Shown here one piece after another: positions 55,160 through 64,000 of a stretch of 64,000 bases of DNA (positions are counted from its first letter, which is position 1; the number at the start of each line of letters is the position of its first letter). Origin of the DNA: Isoetes taiwanensis (lineage: Eukaryota; Streptophyta; Lycopodiopsida; Isoetales; Isoetaceae). The position numbers were made by a program, and so were the translations under genes. The stretch covers positions 9,877,563 through 9,941,562 of the forward strand of contig JAJEKV010000014.1 of assembly GCA_021234155.1 (NCBI GenBank), in the 5' to 3' direction. The notes under the pieces are model-generated. The model saw nothing but the letters and a program-made list of their open reading frames with translations, had not been told where the DNA came from and ran no database searches.

Positions 55160-56640
55160 TAAATGCGTCATTTATTTATTCCACCTTTGATAAAATAAAA
55201 GCTAATAAAGGTGATGGTTTTGTAGTTGATAGTGGAGCTGAAAGATCAGTAGCCAATTCGACTGATATGCTTAAGGAAATGACTGCAAGTCAATATGCAC
55301 AACATGTACAGCTTGGAAATGAAACTCTGCAAAGGATTGAAGACAGTGGTTTATTGCAGCTTTATGATCTAGAAGGCAAGGTTGTAAATATTAAGAATGT
55401 ATTGTGTGTGCCAAGTTTATGGAGAAATCTGATATTAGTAAGTCAGCTTGTTGATCTTGGATATCGTCTATCATTTGACAGATCTGGATGTAAAGTGTAT
55501 CATGAAAATGAAATAAAGTTTTTCATCAAACGAACGGGTAACTTGTTTCAGCTAAAAAATAACTTTGTTAATCCAAGGTTGCATGACGTGTCATTTCCAT
55601 ATGCGAAATTGTGGCATGGTAGATTGGCGTACACTCATATAGAGAATGTCAAATACATGATAAAAAAAAGGTATGATTGAAGGATTGTTTGCTAAGGGAT
55701 GAGAAATTTCTTTGTCAAGGATGCTTATTAGGAAACATAACTCGTTTACCTTTCTCTAAATCAAAGAAAAAAGCAAGAGAACAATTGGAGCTGTTGCACT
55801 TGAATGTTCGAAGAACAGGAAAAAGATACTTCATTTCATTTATTGATGATTACAGTAGGAGATGCAAGTGCTATGTGCAGCTAATAAACATTGGGCTCTT
55901 GTAGCATTTAAATTGTTTATTTCTGAAACTGAAAATGAAACAGCGAAAAGATTGAAATGTTTGAGATCTGATAGAGGAGGTGAATATTTGTCCAGAAAAT
56001 TTAAATCCCTTTGTCAGGAGCGTGGAATCAGAAGGCAATTCATGTGTCGATATATACCCCAGCAAACGGAGTTGCAGAACGAAGAAATAGGACAATACTA
56101 GATGCAGTAAGGTCTATGATCAAGGAGACCGGATTACCAAACTATTTATGGGAAGAAACGGTTAAGGTTGTTTATCTAGAACAAACTGCCATCTTCCAGC
56201 ATAAAAGAAAGCATCCAAGAAGAACTGTGGACTAACAAAGGACAATCAACCTCATATGATCTGTTCGAGATGTACGGTTGCCTGGCATATGTGCATATCC
56301 CAAAAGAACTGAGACAAAAGTTAGACAATAAAGCAGAAGTCGGATATTTGATAGGCTATGATGAGCTATCTAAAGAGTACAAAATTTTTATGTCCAGCAC
56401 AAAGAAAATTCTGGTAAGTAGAGATATAGTTTTGGATGAACATAAACTATACAAAGACAGACTCACTACAAAATGCGTTGAAGAACAAGAAGTGAGTAAG
56501 AAGGATGATAAATTTCAATTTGAGGCTGATTCAGATAGCGATTCAGATGAGGAGAGTGCTAGTAATGGTGATGTACCTGTTGAGAAAACACTATACAACC
56601 TGCTCAAGAGGTACACATGTACAATCTACTCAAGAAGGCG
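55160..56640 (+). pseudogene. copia protease and integrase
   Basis: The protease active site VVDSGAE is at 55222-55242. The pre-integrase region includes LWHGRLAYTHIENV (55609-55650) and the zinc part CQGCLLGN near 55717. The catalytic core shows FISFIDDYSR (about 55833-55862), LRSDRGGEYLS (about 55963-55995) and TPANGVAERRNRT (about 56056-56094), which supply the D, D and E residues of copia integrases. A frame change occurs near 55680 and others near 55860 and 56030. The tail (56270-56640) has YGCLAYVHIPKELRQKL and GYDELSKEYKIF, the conserved C-terminal region. In an active element these cleave the polyprotein and insert cDNA. Confidence 0.88.
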
Positions 56641-56779
56641 CTGCACTTCAAACTAGACACTCGGATGAGCAACTGCCTGCTCAAGTAGCTAGACAGAAGA
56701 AGAAGAAAACTCAAACAGAAATTCTTAGAGATGTTACATCGGATATCAGTGGAGAAGAATATGGCAGGACAGAATCTGT

Positions 56780-57081
56780 AAAAAGTAGAAGAATAAGCAT
56801 AAAACCAATAAAATATCCAGCTGACTATATTGGAACGTGGTTGAATGTCCACAAAACAAAAACATAGCCAGAAATAAGTGGATCTACAGGATTAAGACAA
56901 ATGCAGATGGATCCAAAAGGTATAAAGCCATATTGGTGGCACAGGGTTTCTCACAAAGGAAGGGTAACGATTACGATGAGACTTACTCTCTGATAGTAAA
57001 ACTAATAAGCATTAGACTTATCTTGGCAGCAGCAAATGCACTTGATTTGGAATTAGAATATAATAGAATAGAATACATTAA
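56780..57081 (+). pseudogene. copia reverse transcriptase, first part only
   Basis: The frame near 56860-57080 reads RNKWIYRIKTNADGSKRYKA, then LVAQGFSQRKGNDYDETYS and SIRLILAAANALDLE, which are the first RT blocks of Ty1/copia. The catalytic V-D-D block is missing because the copy ends at about 57081. The upstream linker lies in an overlapping frame. Confidence 0.85.
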
Positions 57082-57390
57082 CGTCCCTTGTGCCGCGAGG
57101 CCCCTGGACTTGTATAGCATGGGCGAGCTCCCTAAAAGGGCGCTACTAGCACATCACGCTGTTATGATGTAGCCTTTTCTGAAGGCTGACTTTTTTCTAT
57201 TATTACCAGCATCCCGCTTTACTTCGGCTTCGTGGCCGTGCAGTGATGCGTCGTTATCAATCAGCTTTTAACTGAACATTTTGTATGGGGTTTATGATCC
57301 GCTTTTGTGCGGGTCATATTACAAGCCCTCTTTCACTGTGTACTTCTCTGTGTCTGGTCATCATTCCTTGGATCGCGTCTGCCAGATCTC
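57082..57390 (-). mobile_element. 3' end of the second LINE (minus strand)
   Basis: This piece lies between the copia RT and the left LTR of the next copia element. Joined across the ATCTC duplication, the minus-strand LINE reading frame from 62388 continues here for about ten codons to a stop, so the two pieces belong together. The rest is a 3' untranslated tail with short dyads such as AGCCTT / AAGGCT. No poly(A) is present at 57082, so the exact end is uncertain. Confidence 0.7.
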
Positions 57391-57765
57391 TGTTGAATTT
57401 AGCCTCTATGTATAATGAAACAAGGAAAAGAAAACGTGTACACGTGGCCAAACCTTGGAAAGCGGTGACAACCGATCAGGGGATTGCAGCAGATACACCA
57501 GCGTGGAGCCAATAAAAAGGGTAGCGAACAGACTGGTTGGGTGCGCGGCAGAGTGGAAGCGGAATCGGAAGAGTCATGCCTGGAAGCCAAGCGGGATTGA
57601 AAGGAGGAGCTGAAGCGAGCAAGTAAAGGAGGAGAGTGCCGGAAGAAGGCAGAGTGTGGCGTATCAGAGTTTGGATTGGGCTGTCGGTGGCAATCCAGAA
57701 TAACACAGAGGGCTCAGAAATCGTCAGGTGCAGACCAGTGGGCTCTGGAATCTCTTAGATCAACA
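57391..57765 (+). repeat. 5' LTR of the complete copia element
   Basis: Begins TGTTGAATTT and ends TTAGATCAACA. It has CAG at positions where the 3' copy has CG, for example GTGCAGACCAGTGG near 57728 against GTGCGAATCGGTGG near 62347. Confidence 0.95.
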
Positions 57766-57766
57766 G

Positions 57767-57778
57767 TGGTATCAGAGC
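57767..57778 (+). other. Primer binding site, initiator-Met tRNA
   Basis: TGGTATCAGAGC, the complete plant initiator-Met site, starts one base after the LTR. Confidence 0.9.
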
Positions 57779-57787
57779 AAGAGAGAT

Positions 57788-58480
57788 ATGGCCAGCCGAT
57801 TGGCATTGATCTATCTCAACAGTACTGAAGTATTTGATGGAGACATTGGCTTTCAGCTTTGGAAGGCCAAAATCATGCAGGCCCTTAAGGTAGACAAACT
57901 ATGGGATTTGGTGGATCCAGCCAAAGAGAAGGAGATTCCACTTAAATCTAAAGTGAAAGCAGAAGCGTCGGGATCTGAGGAAACTAGAATATCAGATGAC
58001 GAAAGGGAGGAGATTGCCAAAGCCATTATCATGGCAAAGCTAGGTGGTGATATTGTGCTTGAAATTCAACACAAACAGGCCAGAGAGATATGGAAGTATC
58101 TCCTAAAAAGATATGAAGAGAAGACGTCTACTCAGATTGATATCTTGGAAATGAAATTGCGCAACCTGCAATTCAAGAAAGGAGATGATCTACGAAGCTT
58201 GATCCGAAATCTTAGATTGCTGTTGCACGATTTGGATGGAGCTGGAGCGCGTTATAATGAACAGCAGAAGGTATTGGCCTTAACCAGAGCATTCCAGGTT
58301 TCATTTAAAGATTTAGCTATGCTAGTGAGAAGGACTACATCCACACGGATGAAGCAATAGAAGCGATTAGGGCCGAGCTTGAGCGGGGAGATTTTGGTGA
58401 AGCCGATTACCGGGGGCAGAAGAACACCCTATCACTTTGTATGCGGGGAGAATCTAGCGGAGAGGGAGAGGTCGAGGGCG
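57788..58480 (+). pseudogene. copia gag (N-terminal 190 codons intact)
   Basis: The start codon at 57788 lies ten bases past the primer site and gives MASRLALIYLNSTEVFDGD. The capsid part reads FQLWKAKIMQALKVDKLWDL and REIWKYLLKRYEEKTSTQID, then LRSLIRNLRLLLHDLDGAG, the copia gag core. The frame closes at 58360; a neighbouring frame continues as DEAIEAIRAELERGDFG, so one base change ends the frame. A zinc knuckle could not be read downstream. Gag forms the particle that carries element RNA. Confidence 0.9.
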
Positions 58481-58899
58481 TGAAAGAGGTAGGGGAAGGT
58501 GGAAAGCGGAGAATCTGATTATACTCTGATGCGAGGAGTTTGGTACAAGGCGGAATGTCCGACCGAGAGAAATGGAACCGAAGGCGTGGTGGGTTCGCTT
58601 GGTGGAAGGGGGCGCTGTGGTGGCGGCGGTTGGAGAGAGCGAGGCGAAAAGCAGACCCGTGGGAGCTCTCACGAGAAGAAAGAAAGAAGTACTTACAACC
58701 GTCGTTTTAAAAAATGAGCATCACATCTCGAAAATTAATGTTGCAAAGAAAAATTTGGACAAAACTAATACCCCGATGGGATTCGGGCTGGAAGTCTCCA
58801 TAGTGAGCTCTCGCGCGACATGTTGAAATGCATTGAGCAGTATGGATTCAGTGACCGGATGGACAATGGAGCAATGCAAAAGGTGCTTGGGAAAGAGGA

Positions 58900-60560
58900 G
58901 TTTGCATATTCTAGTTAAAGGCAAGAATGTTTTTGAGTTTGCCGGATACATTATTTTATGCGGGAATGTTGTTTAATTTAATTTCAGTTGCCAATTTGGT
59001 GGATAATGGATATGATTTATTTTTTCATAAGTATGGATGCAAATTCATTAGAGGAGGCGTTAAATTGTTTGAAGCTCAAAGAAGAGGAAATCTGATTGAA
59101 TTGGATGTGAATGATACCATCAATAAGGCATCTCCCCTCGATAGCTTAAGGCTTTGGCACTTGAGATTAGGGCATGTCTGCTATGACAACATTAAAATAG
59201 CCAAAAAGCACAATCTTTTAGATGAGCTTGATTATGAGGATTGCGAGGTTGATGACGTGTGTGAAGCTTGCATGTTAAGAAGACAAAGTAGAGTGGCATT
59301 TAGAAATAAAGGAAAAAGGACGCATGAATTGCTTGAACTAGTGCATTCGGATGTTTGCGGGCCTATGCAGGTTGAAAGTAGAGGAGCGAAATCTTACTTC
59401 GCTACCTTTATTAGCTTGATTCTGGTGGGGCATTACTAAATGCTATTTTTAAGGACCAAAGACCAAGTATTTGATGCATTTAGATTATATATTTACTTGG
59501 AAGTTGAAAGGAAACATCACTAAAAGTTAAATGTCTAGGTCGACCTTGGTGGAAGTATAGATCTCCCTGAGATTTACGTAGGTATTGTCAGGAGTCGCGA
59601 GGGATCACGGAGACAATACTCTCGTCGGTACACCCGCAGTGAGAATGGGTTCTGAGCATAAAAATTCCACCATCACGGCTTCGTCCATGCTTAAGCATGC
59701 GGGTTTCTTAGAACAATCTATGGAGAAATTTGGCCATTTTACATTGAGAATAGGTTACCCGGCAGTTCTTTGTGAAAGGAGAGTGCAGAGAGAGAGTATT
59801 GCGGCGAGAAAACAATCACATTGAAAAGATTTAAAGTCTATGGGTGTCAACATATGATGGTACGAGAAGGGATTAAAGGGCTGGATGATGAACATGTGCA
59901 CCTTCCTAGTGGGTTCGATGGCGGAGACAAATAGCTCTGGTTATGGAACCAGTCGCGAAAAGTGTATGTTAGTAGGGATGTTGTGTTTTAATAAAGAATG
60001 TTCTATACAAGGACATAGCAAAAAGTCTAAGCTTGACATAAAAGATGATGAGTGGGTGCCAATGGAATACTTGGAGGCCCGGCGGCGGCGGTGATGAAAG
60101 GAGAAATAAAGAACACAATGTTGAAGGAAAAATGAAATAGATGTAGGTGAGAGAGTGAAGAGGATCACGAGAGACTAGTCTTTGAGATTGAAGAAGCGGG
60201 CGTGGAGCCGGATGAGGTGTATGAGGTCATTGAGGTTAGATGGTACACCTCATGAAAATCGAGCGGAGGAGATGCATGAGGTTGTTGAGAAATAGTGCAC
60301 GAACACGGACCTCGGGTGGGAGAAGGAAGTAGGAGAACTTCAGCGAGTAGTGATGCGGAGCGTCTGTGGGAGTTTCATTTGACACAAGTTTGCTCTGAGG
60401 CGAAAGTGGGAAGACAACGGAACCAAGGAAGCCTAAGATATTGGCATAATGCTTGGTAGAAGCGAAACTTGATGGAAAAGCCTTGGAAAGAAAGGATGCA
60501 TATCGATGGAAAGAGGCTATGCAAAGTGGTGGATTCATTTAAAGGGCCGGGCACCTATGA
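58900..60560 (+). pseudogene. copia protease end and integrase, frame-broken
   Basis: The frame 58927-59439 gives FNLISVANLVDNGYDLFF (protease end), LWHLRLGHVCYDNIK (pre-integrase), CEACMLRRQ (zinc part) and LVHSDVCGPMQVESRGAKSYF (start of the catalytic core). Beyond 59440 the frame breaks; fragments such as KDQVFDAFRLYI near 59465 and a G-G-S/E-Y-like part near 59550 match the continuing core. Near 59955 a vestige of the V-S-R-D-V-x-F motif of the carboxyl end appears. The first aspartate block ends in FIS rather than F-I-D-D. Confidence 0.82.
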
Positions 60561-60574
60561 ACTTCGTCTGTGAC

Positions 60575-61440
60575 CAAAAGATAAGAATGTCATTGGAAAA
60601 GCAAATGGCTGTTTAAAATTAAAAAGCGGATGGATCAGTAGTGGCGATATAAAGCAAGGCTGGTTGCAAAGGGTATACTCAAAGAAGAAGGTGTGGATTA
60701 CAGGGATACATTCTCACCTATTGTCAAAGTAACGATGTGGGACCTCACTGCGATTGCGGTCTTGAGCGACATGGAGATAAACCATATGGATGTTAAGACT
60801 GCATTCTTGAATGGGGATTTAGATGAAGAAATATACATGGAGCAGCCACAAGGCTATGAGCAAGGTCAGAACATGGTGTGTAAATTAAAAAAGGCGGTTT
60901 ACGGGCTTAGGCAAGCAGCCAGGCAATGGTATTTATGCATAAACAGGTTTCTGATTTCTGCAGGATTTGCGAAGTTAAGAACGGAGGGCAATCTATATAT
61001 GAAAAGGAATGGGGACAAATGCCTAATTATGGCCCTCTATGTGGATGATTGCGTCATTGTAAGCAATGACAAAAGGTTGTTGATGGATTGCAAAACATTG
61101 CTGAATGGTCGATTCCAGATGACAGACTTGGGAGATTTGGAGAAATTGCTATGAATGGAAGTTCGAAGGGATAAGGAACGGGGATTGCTCTATCTTACGC
61201 AGGAACAAAATATTAAGGGGGTATTAGCAAAATTCAGAATGCTCGAATGCAATCCAGCAAAAACTCCTATGGCCTCGGGAGTAAAAATATGCGGAGATAT
61301 GTGTCCTAAGACCCCAAAGGAGACTAAGGAAATGAAGGCCAGACCTTACAGATCATTGGTTGGTTGCTTGTTATACATTGCAAAAGCGCACTTCGACCGA
61401 ATATCACTTATGTGGTTAATTTGCTAGCGGGTTTTGCAAT
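60575..61440 (+). pseudogene. copia reverse transcriptase with one internal stop
   Basis: The frame reads VDYRDTFSPIVKV, then MDVKTAFLNGDLDEEIYMEQ, then KAVYGLRQAARQWY, then LIMALYVDDCVIVSND, where YVDD (61038-61049) is the catalytic motif. A TGA at 61152 interrupts DLGDLEKLL and MEVRRDKERG; most relatives have a Trp codon there. The frame continues through YRSLVGCLLYIA and ends in a broken part. The start near 60610 lies in an earlier frame (KARLVAKGI). This enzyme makes element cDNA. Confidence 0.92.
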
Positions 61441-62014
61441 AACCACGGATTCTGACATTGGGTACTTGTGAAAAAATACTTAGATATGCCTTGAAAGGAA
61501 CTGATAACACAAAGGGATTTGTTTTCAAAGTGCGATAAAACAAATTAGTTGGTTATCTGGTAGCTTGATTGGGGAGGAGATATGATAATGAGAAGATCCA
61601 CATCACGGATATTTGTACAAACTTGGGGGATGCGGCAATATCACTTCAAGGCAAAGTAAAAGCAAAGAATCGTCGCCAAATCTAGTCGAGCTTGAGAATA
61701 TATGGCGGTGTCCATGGCGAAAGTAATTTGGTAAGCATAGAATGCTTGAAAAATTCAATTCAAAGCGAACTGCCGTCTTTATCTTGTGATAATAAGGCCG
61801 GGGTGGCAATGTGAAGAATCAATCCAACACTCTAGGACCAAACACATTGACATTCATCATCATTTCCTCACGAGATAAAAGTGGAAAAGGGGAGATAAAT
61901 GTGGCGTATATTTCCACCCATCTTCCATTGACGGATATGTTAACGAAGGCTCTATCTGAGCCCAAACTAGAGACTGCAAAGAACCTAGTAGGGGTTGTAG
62001 ACCATAAAGGCTAA
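61441..62014 (+). pseudogene. copia RNase H, frame-broken
   Basis: Fragments of the copia RNase H follow the RT: LDWGGD near 61567 (the D-W-x-G/A-D block), a K-S-S-R-A-E-Y-like fragment near 61680, and a H-S-R-T-K-H-I-D-I-H-H-H-F-like fragment near 61830-61868. The end of the frame, LTDMLTKALSEPK (61930-61968), is the usual finish of copia pol (D-x-L-T-K). Frames change often. It removes the RNA strand from hybrids. Confidence 0.82.
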
Positions 62015-62022
62015 AGGGGGAG
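62013..62022 (+). other. Polypurine tract of the complete copia element
   Basis: AAAGGGGGAG lies two bases before the 3' LTR, the usual position of the plus-strand primer. Confidence 0.85.
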
Positions 62023-62024
62023 TT

Positions 62025-62382
62025 TGTTGAATTTAGCCTTTATGTATAATGAAACAAGGAAAAGAAAACGTGTACACGTGGCCAAACCTTGGAAAGCGGT
62101 GACAACCGATCAGGGGATTGCAGCAGATACACCAGCGTGGAGCCAATAAAAGTGCTTGGTTGGTTTGGGTCTTGTGGCAGTGGAAGCGAATCGGAAGAGT
62201 CATGCCTGGAAGCCAAGCGGGATTGAAAGGAGGAGCTGAAGCGAGCAAGTAAAGGAGGAGAGTCTTGGGAAGAAGCGAGTGTATGGCGATCGAGTTTGGA
62301 TTGGTGGGTGGCAATCCGAATAACAGAGGGCTCAGAAAAATCGTCGGTGCGAATCGGTGGGCTGGAATCTCTTAGATCAACA
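62025..62382 (+). repeat. 3' LTR of the complete copia element
   Basis: Begins TGTTGAATTT, ends GATCAACA and is followed by the duplication ATCTC (62383-62387). It is 17 bp shorter than the 5' LTR, mostly through one-base losses at CAG sites and a changed segment near 62150-62180. Confidence 0.95.
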
Positions 62383-62387
62383 ATCTC

Positions 62388-64000
62388 AGTGATTACATTA
62401 TTGTCATCGGGATATGTCTGCGGTTCCCCCATCTTATATTTCTGTATCTGTCTCTGATGTCCCCGTATATCGGACAATCATTAATCATGTGGTTCTCATC
62501 CTCTACTCTCCCATTGTCACAAATTCTGCATATCCGATCTTCCTTGTCTATTCCTCTCCACCTGTCTTTTTCGATTCTCAGATCGTGACTCTCCATCCTG
62601 AATCTAGCCAAGATATCTCTTCTGCTTTTCCCCAGTATGTTATCCCGATACATCGGTGTCCTACTTGCTGATCCGGGTTGGCGTCATGAGCAGTCGTCTT
62701 GGTCTGTGTGTTTTTGCGGCCATGCTCTTGTGGCTCTGTCGTCCACTCCTCACGCGCCAGCGCCCTTCACTTATTAGGTCGCTCAGGTTTAATCCCATTT
62801 CTCTGGTTCAAATCGCCACGTCTTTAAACCATCCACTGCCTATGAGGATGTGTGATTTTGCTGACTCGATGATTGCAATACTGGACAATTTCCCTGAAGG
62901 GTCCTGCATTGTCCCTAATCGGGTACTTTATGGTTCTCTCCCCATGCTCTCACCTCCATTGGTTTTGCCCCTGTTTGAGGACCATGATTGTCGGTGGCGT
63001 ATTTGTCCTTACTTTAAATTCACATGCATTGCCTTTGCCTAAGGATTCCTTCTGTTTTTCCCATTTTAAATGCGGTAGGCGGCCCCCAAGCCGCCCCATA
63101 TAATTGAGTAGTGGCGACTCACTGCCTTGAATAAGTAACATTTGATGTCCCGGTCAATTATTACATACATTGCGAGAAATTCTTCATATTGAAATAACTT
63201 CCTATAGCTGATTGGAACCTAGAGTCTGCACCCTTGGCCCACTTCCCTGTGCCATGCGCGTCGTACCCTAGATATCTATATTCCGTTGCTTCCTCTATTT
63301 CTTTCTCCTTATATCTGAAGGGTCTATGCCTGTTCTTATGGCCAAAGATGACTATCTTAGTTTTGGTTAGATTTAGTGTCAGCCCGGTTTCTTCACAGAA
63401 TTGTTCTAGAATTCCTGCAGTCTGTGCATCCCCTTATTTTTTGTGGCCATCATACTCAGATCATCGGCGTATAGCATAATCGGCACCTTCGTGTCTCCCA
63501 ACATTGGGGCGTATTCTTCCCCTTGCTGTTCTGCTATGTAGCCCTGCAAAGCATCTATGTATATCCCAAATAGAGTTGGGGATAGCGGGCAACCCTGTTT
63601 AACGCCTGTATCACAGTTTATTGGCTAGTTTATTGGCTGTCCTTCTTGCTCTATCTTGGCATATACCCTGTGGTATAGTCTTGCAATTGATCCTACCATG
63701 TTTCTTGGGGTTTGCATGTCCATCAACCTTTGTAATAGCTTCTCCCTCGGGACTGTGTCGAATGCTTTCCTGAAATCTACAAAGCAGCATATGATCTTTC
63801 TTCCCTGTGCTTTATTCTGTTCTATTAAGATCCGAAGGGTTACTAGGTGGTCGGTGGTTGAGTGTTCCGGCCTGAATCCTGCTTGCCCTTGTGCTCTCAT
63901 GTTTCCTTTTTCTGCCCATTTTTTTAATTTGTTATCCATTGCCTTTCCGAACCATTTTGTGAAAATGGAGCTCACCATTATTGTTCTATAGTTTTCTGGA
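62388..64000 (-). mobile_element. LINE reverse transcriptase and zinc-knuckle end, minus strand (5' end beyond window)
   Basis: The frame 63978-63625 gives AQGQAGFRPEHSTTDHLVTL and CCFVDFRKAFDTVPREKLL, the early RT blocks, with FVDFRKAFD carrying the first aspartate. The next part, in another frame near 63610-63440, shows a Q-G-C-P-L-S-P-T-L-F-G block and the catalytic YADD (63471-63460). Near the C-terminus (about 62540-62460) CRICDNGRVEDENHMINDCP is a C-x2-C-...-H-x4-C knuckle. This knuckle type is unlike the RT zinc-binding end of the first LINE, so this is a different LINE group. It is close to CR1, Jockey or related groups, but I cannot name the clade. The start lies outside the window. 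Confidence 0.88.

Larger units (their letters stand above)
54001..57081 (+). mobile_element. 5'-truncated Ty1/copia retrotransposon
   Basis: gag with a zinc knuckle, protease, integrase and the start of the RT follow in copia order (integrase before RT). No 5' LTR is seen. The right end stops within the RT at about 57081, where unrelated sequence that belongs to a minus-strand LINE begins. The rest of the RT may lie beyond the window if the LINE inserted into it. Confidence 0.88.
57391..62382 (+). mobile_element. Complete Ty1/copia retrotransposon, 5 kb
   Basis: LTRs of 375 and 358 bp start TGTTGAATTT and end CAACA. The target duplication ATCTC is at 57386-57390 and 62383-62387. A full initiator-Met primer site and a purine tract are present. 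gag, protease, integrase, RT and RNase H come in copia order. The element lies within the second LINE. Frames are broken from about 58360 to 60600 and after 61440, areas rich in CG-type triplets. Confidence 0.95.

Overview
The window looks like the nuclear genome of a land plant that is rich in retrotransposons. Only one intact host gene is visible: a three-exon gene at 13837-15048 for a LIL3-type light-harvesting-like protein, a family found only in green organisms. The rest is LTR retrotransposons, LINE pieces, small inverted-repeat elements, satellites and unassigned spacer. The exact lineage cannot be read from the sequence; the repeat content would suit a fern, lycophyte or gymnosperm, but that is a guess.

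Layout. 1-3650 holds a frameshifted Ty3/gypsy pol remnant (+). 3651-9000 is mostly unassigned. 9031-10421 carries a nonsense-broken reading frame with a DGQH motif, followed by a 60-bp palindromic satellite. A foldback element lies at 12771-12878 and LIL3 at 13837-15048. Downstream come three satellites, one made of heat-shock-element-like units (18036-18491), and a tRNA-derived SINE. 21057-32061 is a complete 11-kb LTR element (TSD CAAGA) with no readable pol and a leader of hairpin-bearing tandem repeats. 33740-44911 is a complete Ty3/gypsy element on the minus strand (TSD CCTTG); a hAT-like MITE interrupts one of its LTRs. 45733-53145 is a LINE whose reverse transcriptase is split by a gag-only LTR element at 46147-51206 (TSD TGCCC). 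54001-57081 is a 5'-truncated Ty1/copia element (+). It abuts a second LINE on the minus strand (57082-57390, continuing at 62383-64000), which is split by a complete copia element at 57391-62382 (TSD ATCTC).

How it fits together. The nesting gives a relative order: the host LINEs and the old copia are older, the LTR insertions in them are younger, and the MITE in the gypsy LTR is younger still. LIL3 is expected to act in the thylakoid membrane, tethering chlorophyll-biosynthesis enzymes; nothing else in the window shares that pathway.

Caveat on sequence quality. Paired LTRs differ mainly where one copy has CAG or CTG and the other has a CG-containing variant, often with a one-base length change. 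Two of the three initiator-Met primer sites show the same change. LIL3 does not. This looks like a systematic base-calling or consensus error in CHG-methylated DNA, so many frameshifts in the mobile elements may not be real. Domain boundaries in broken elements are approximate.
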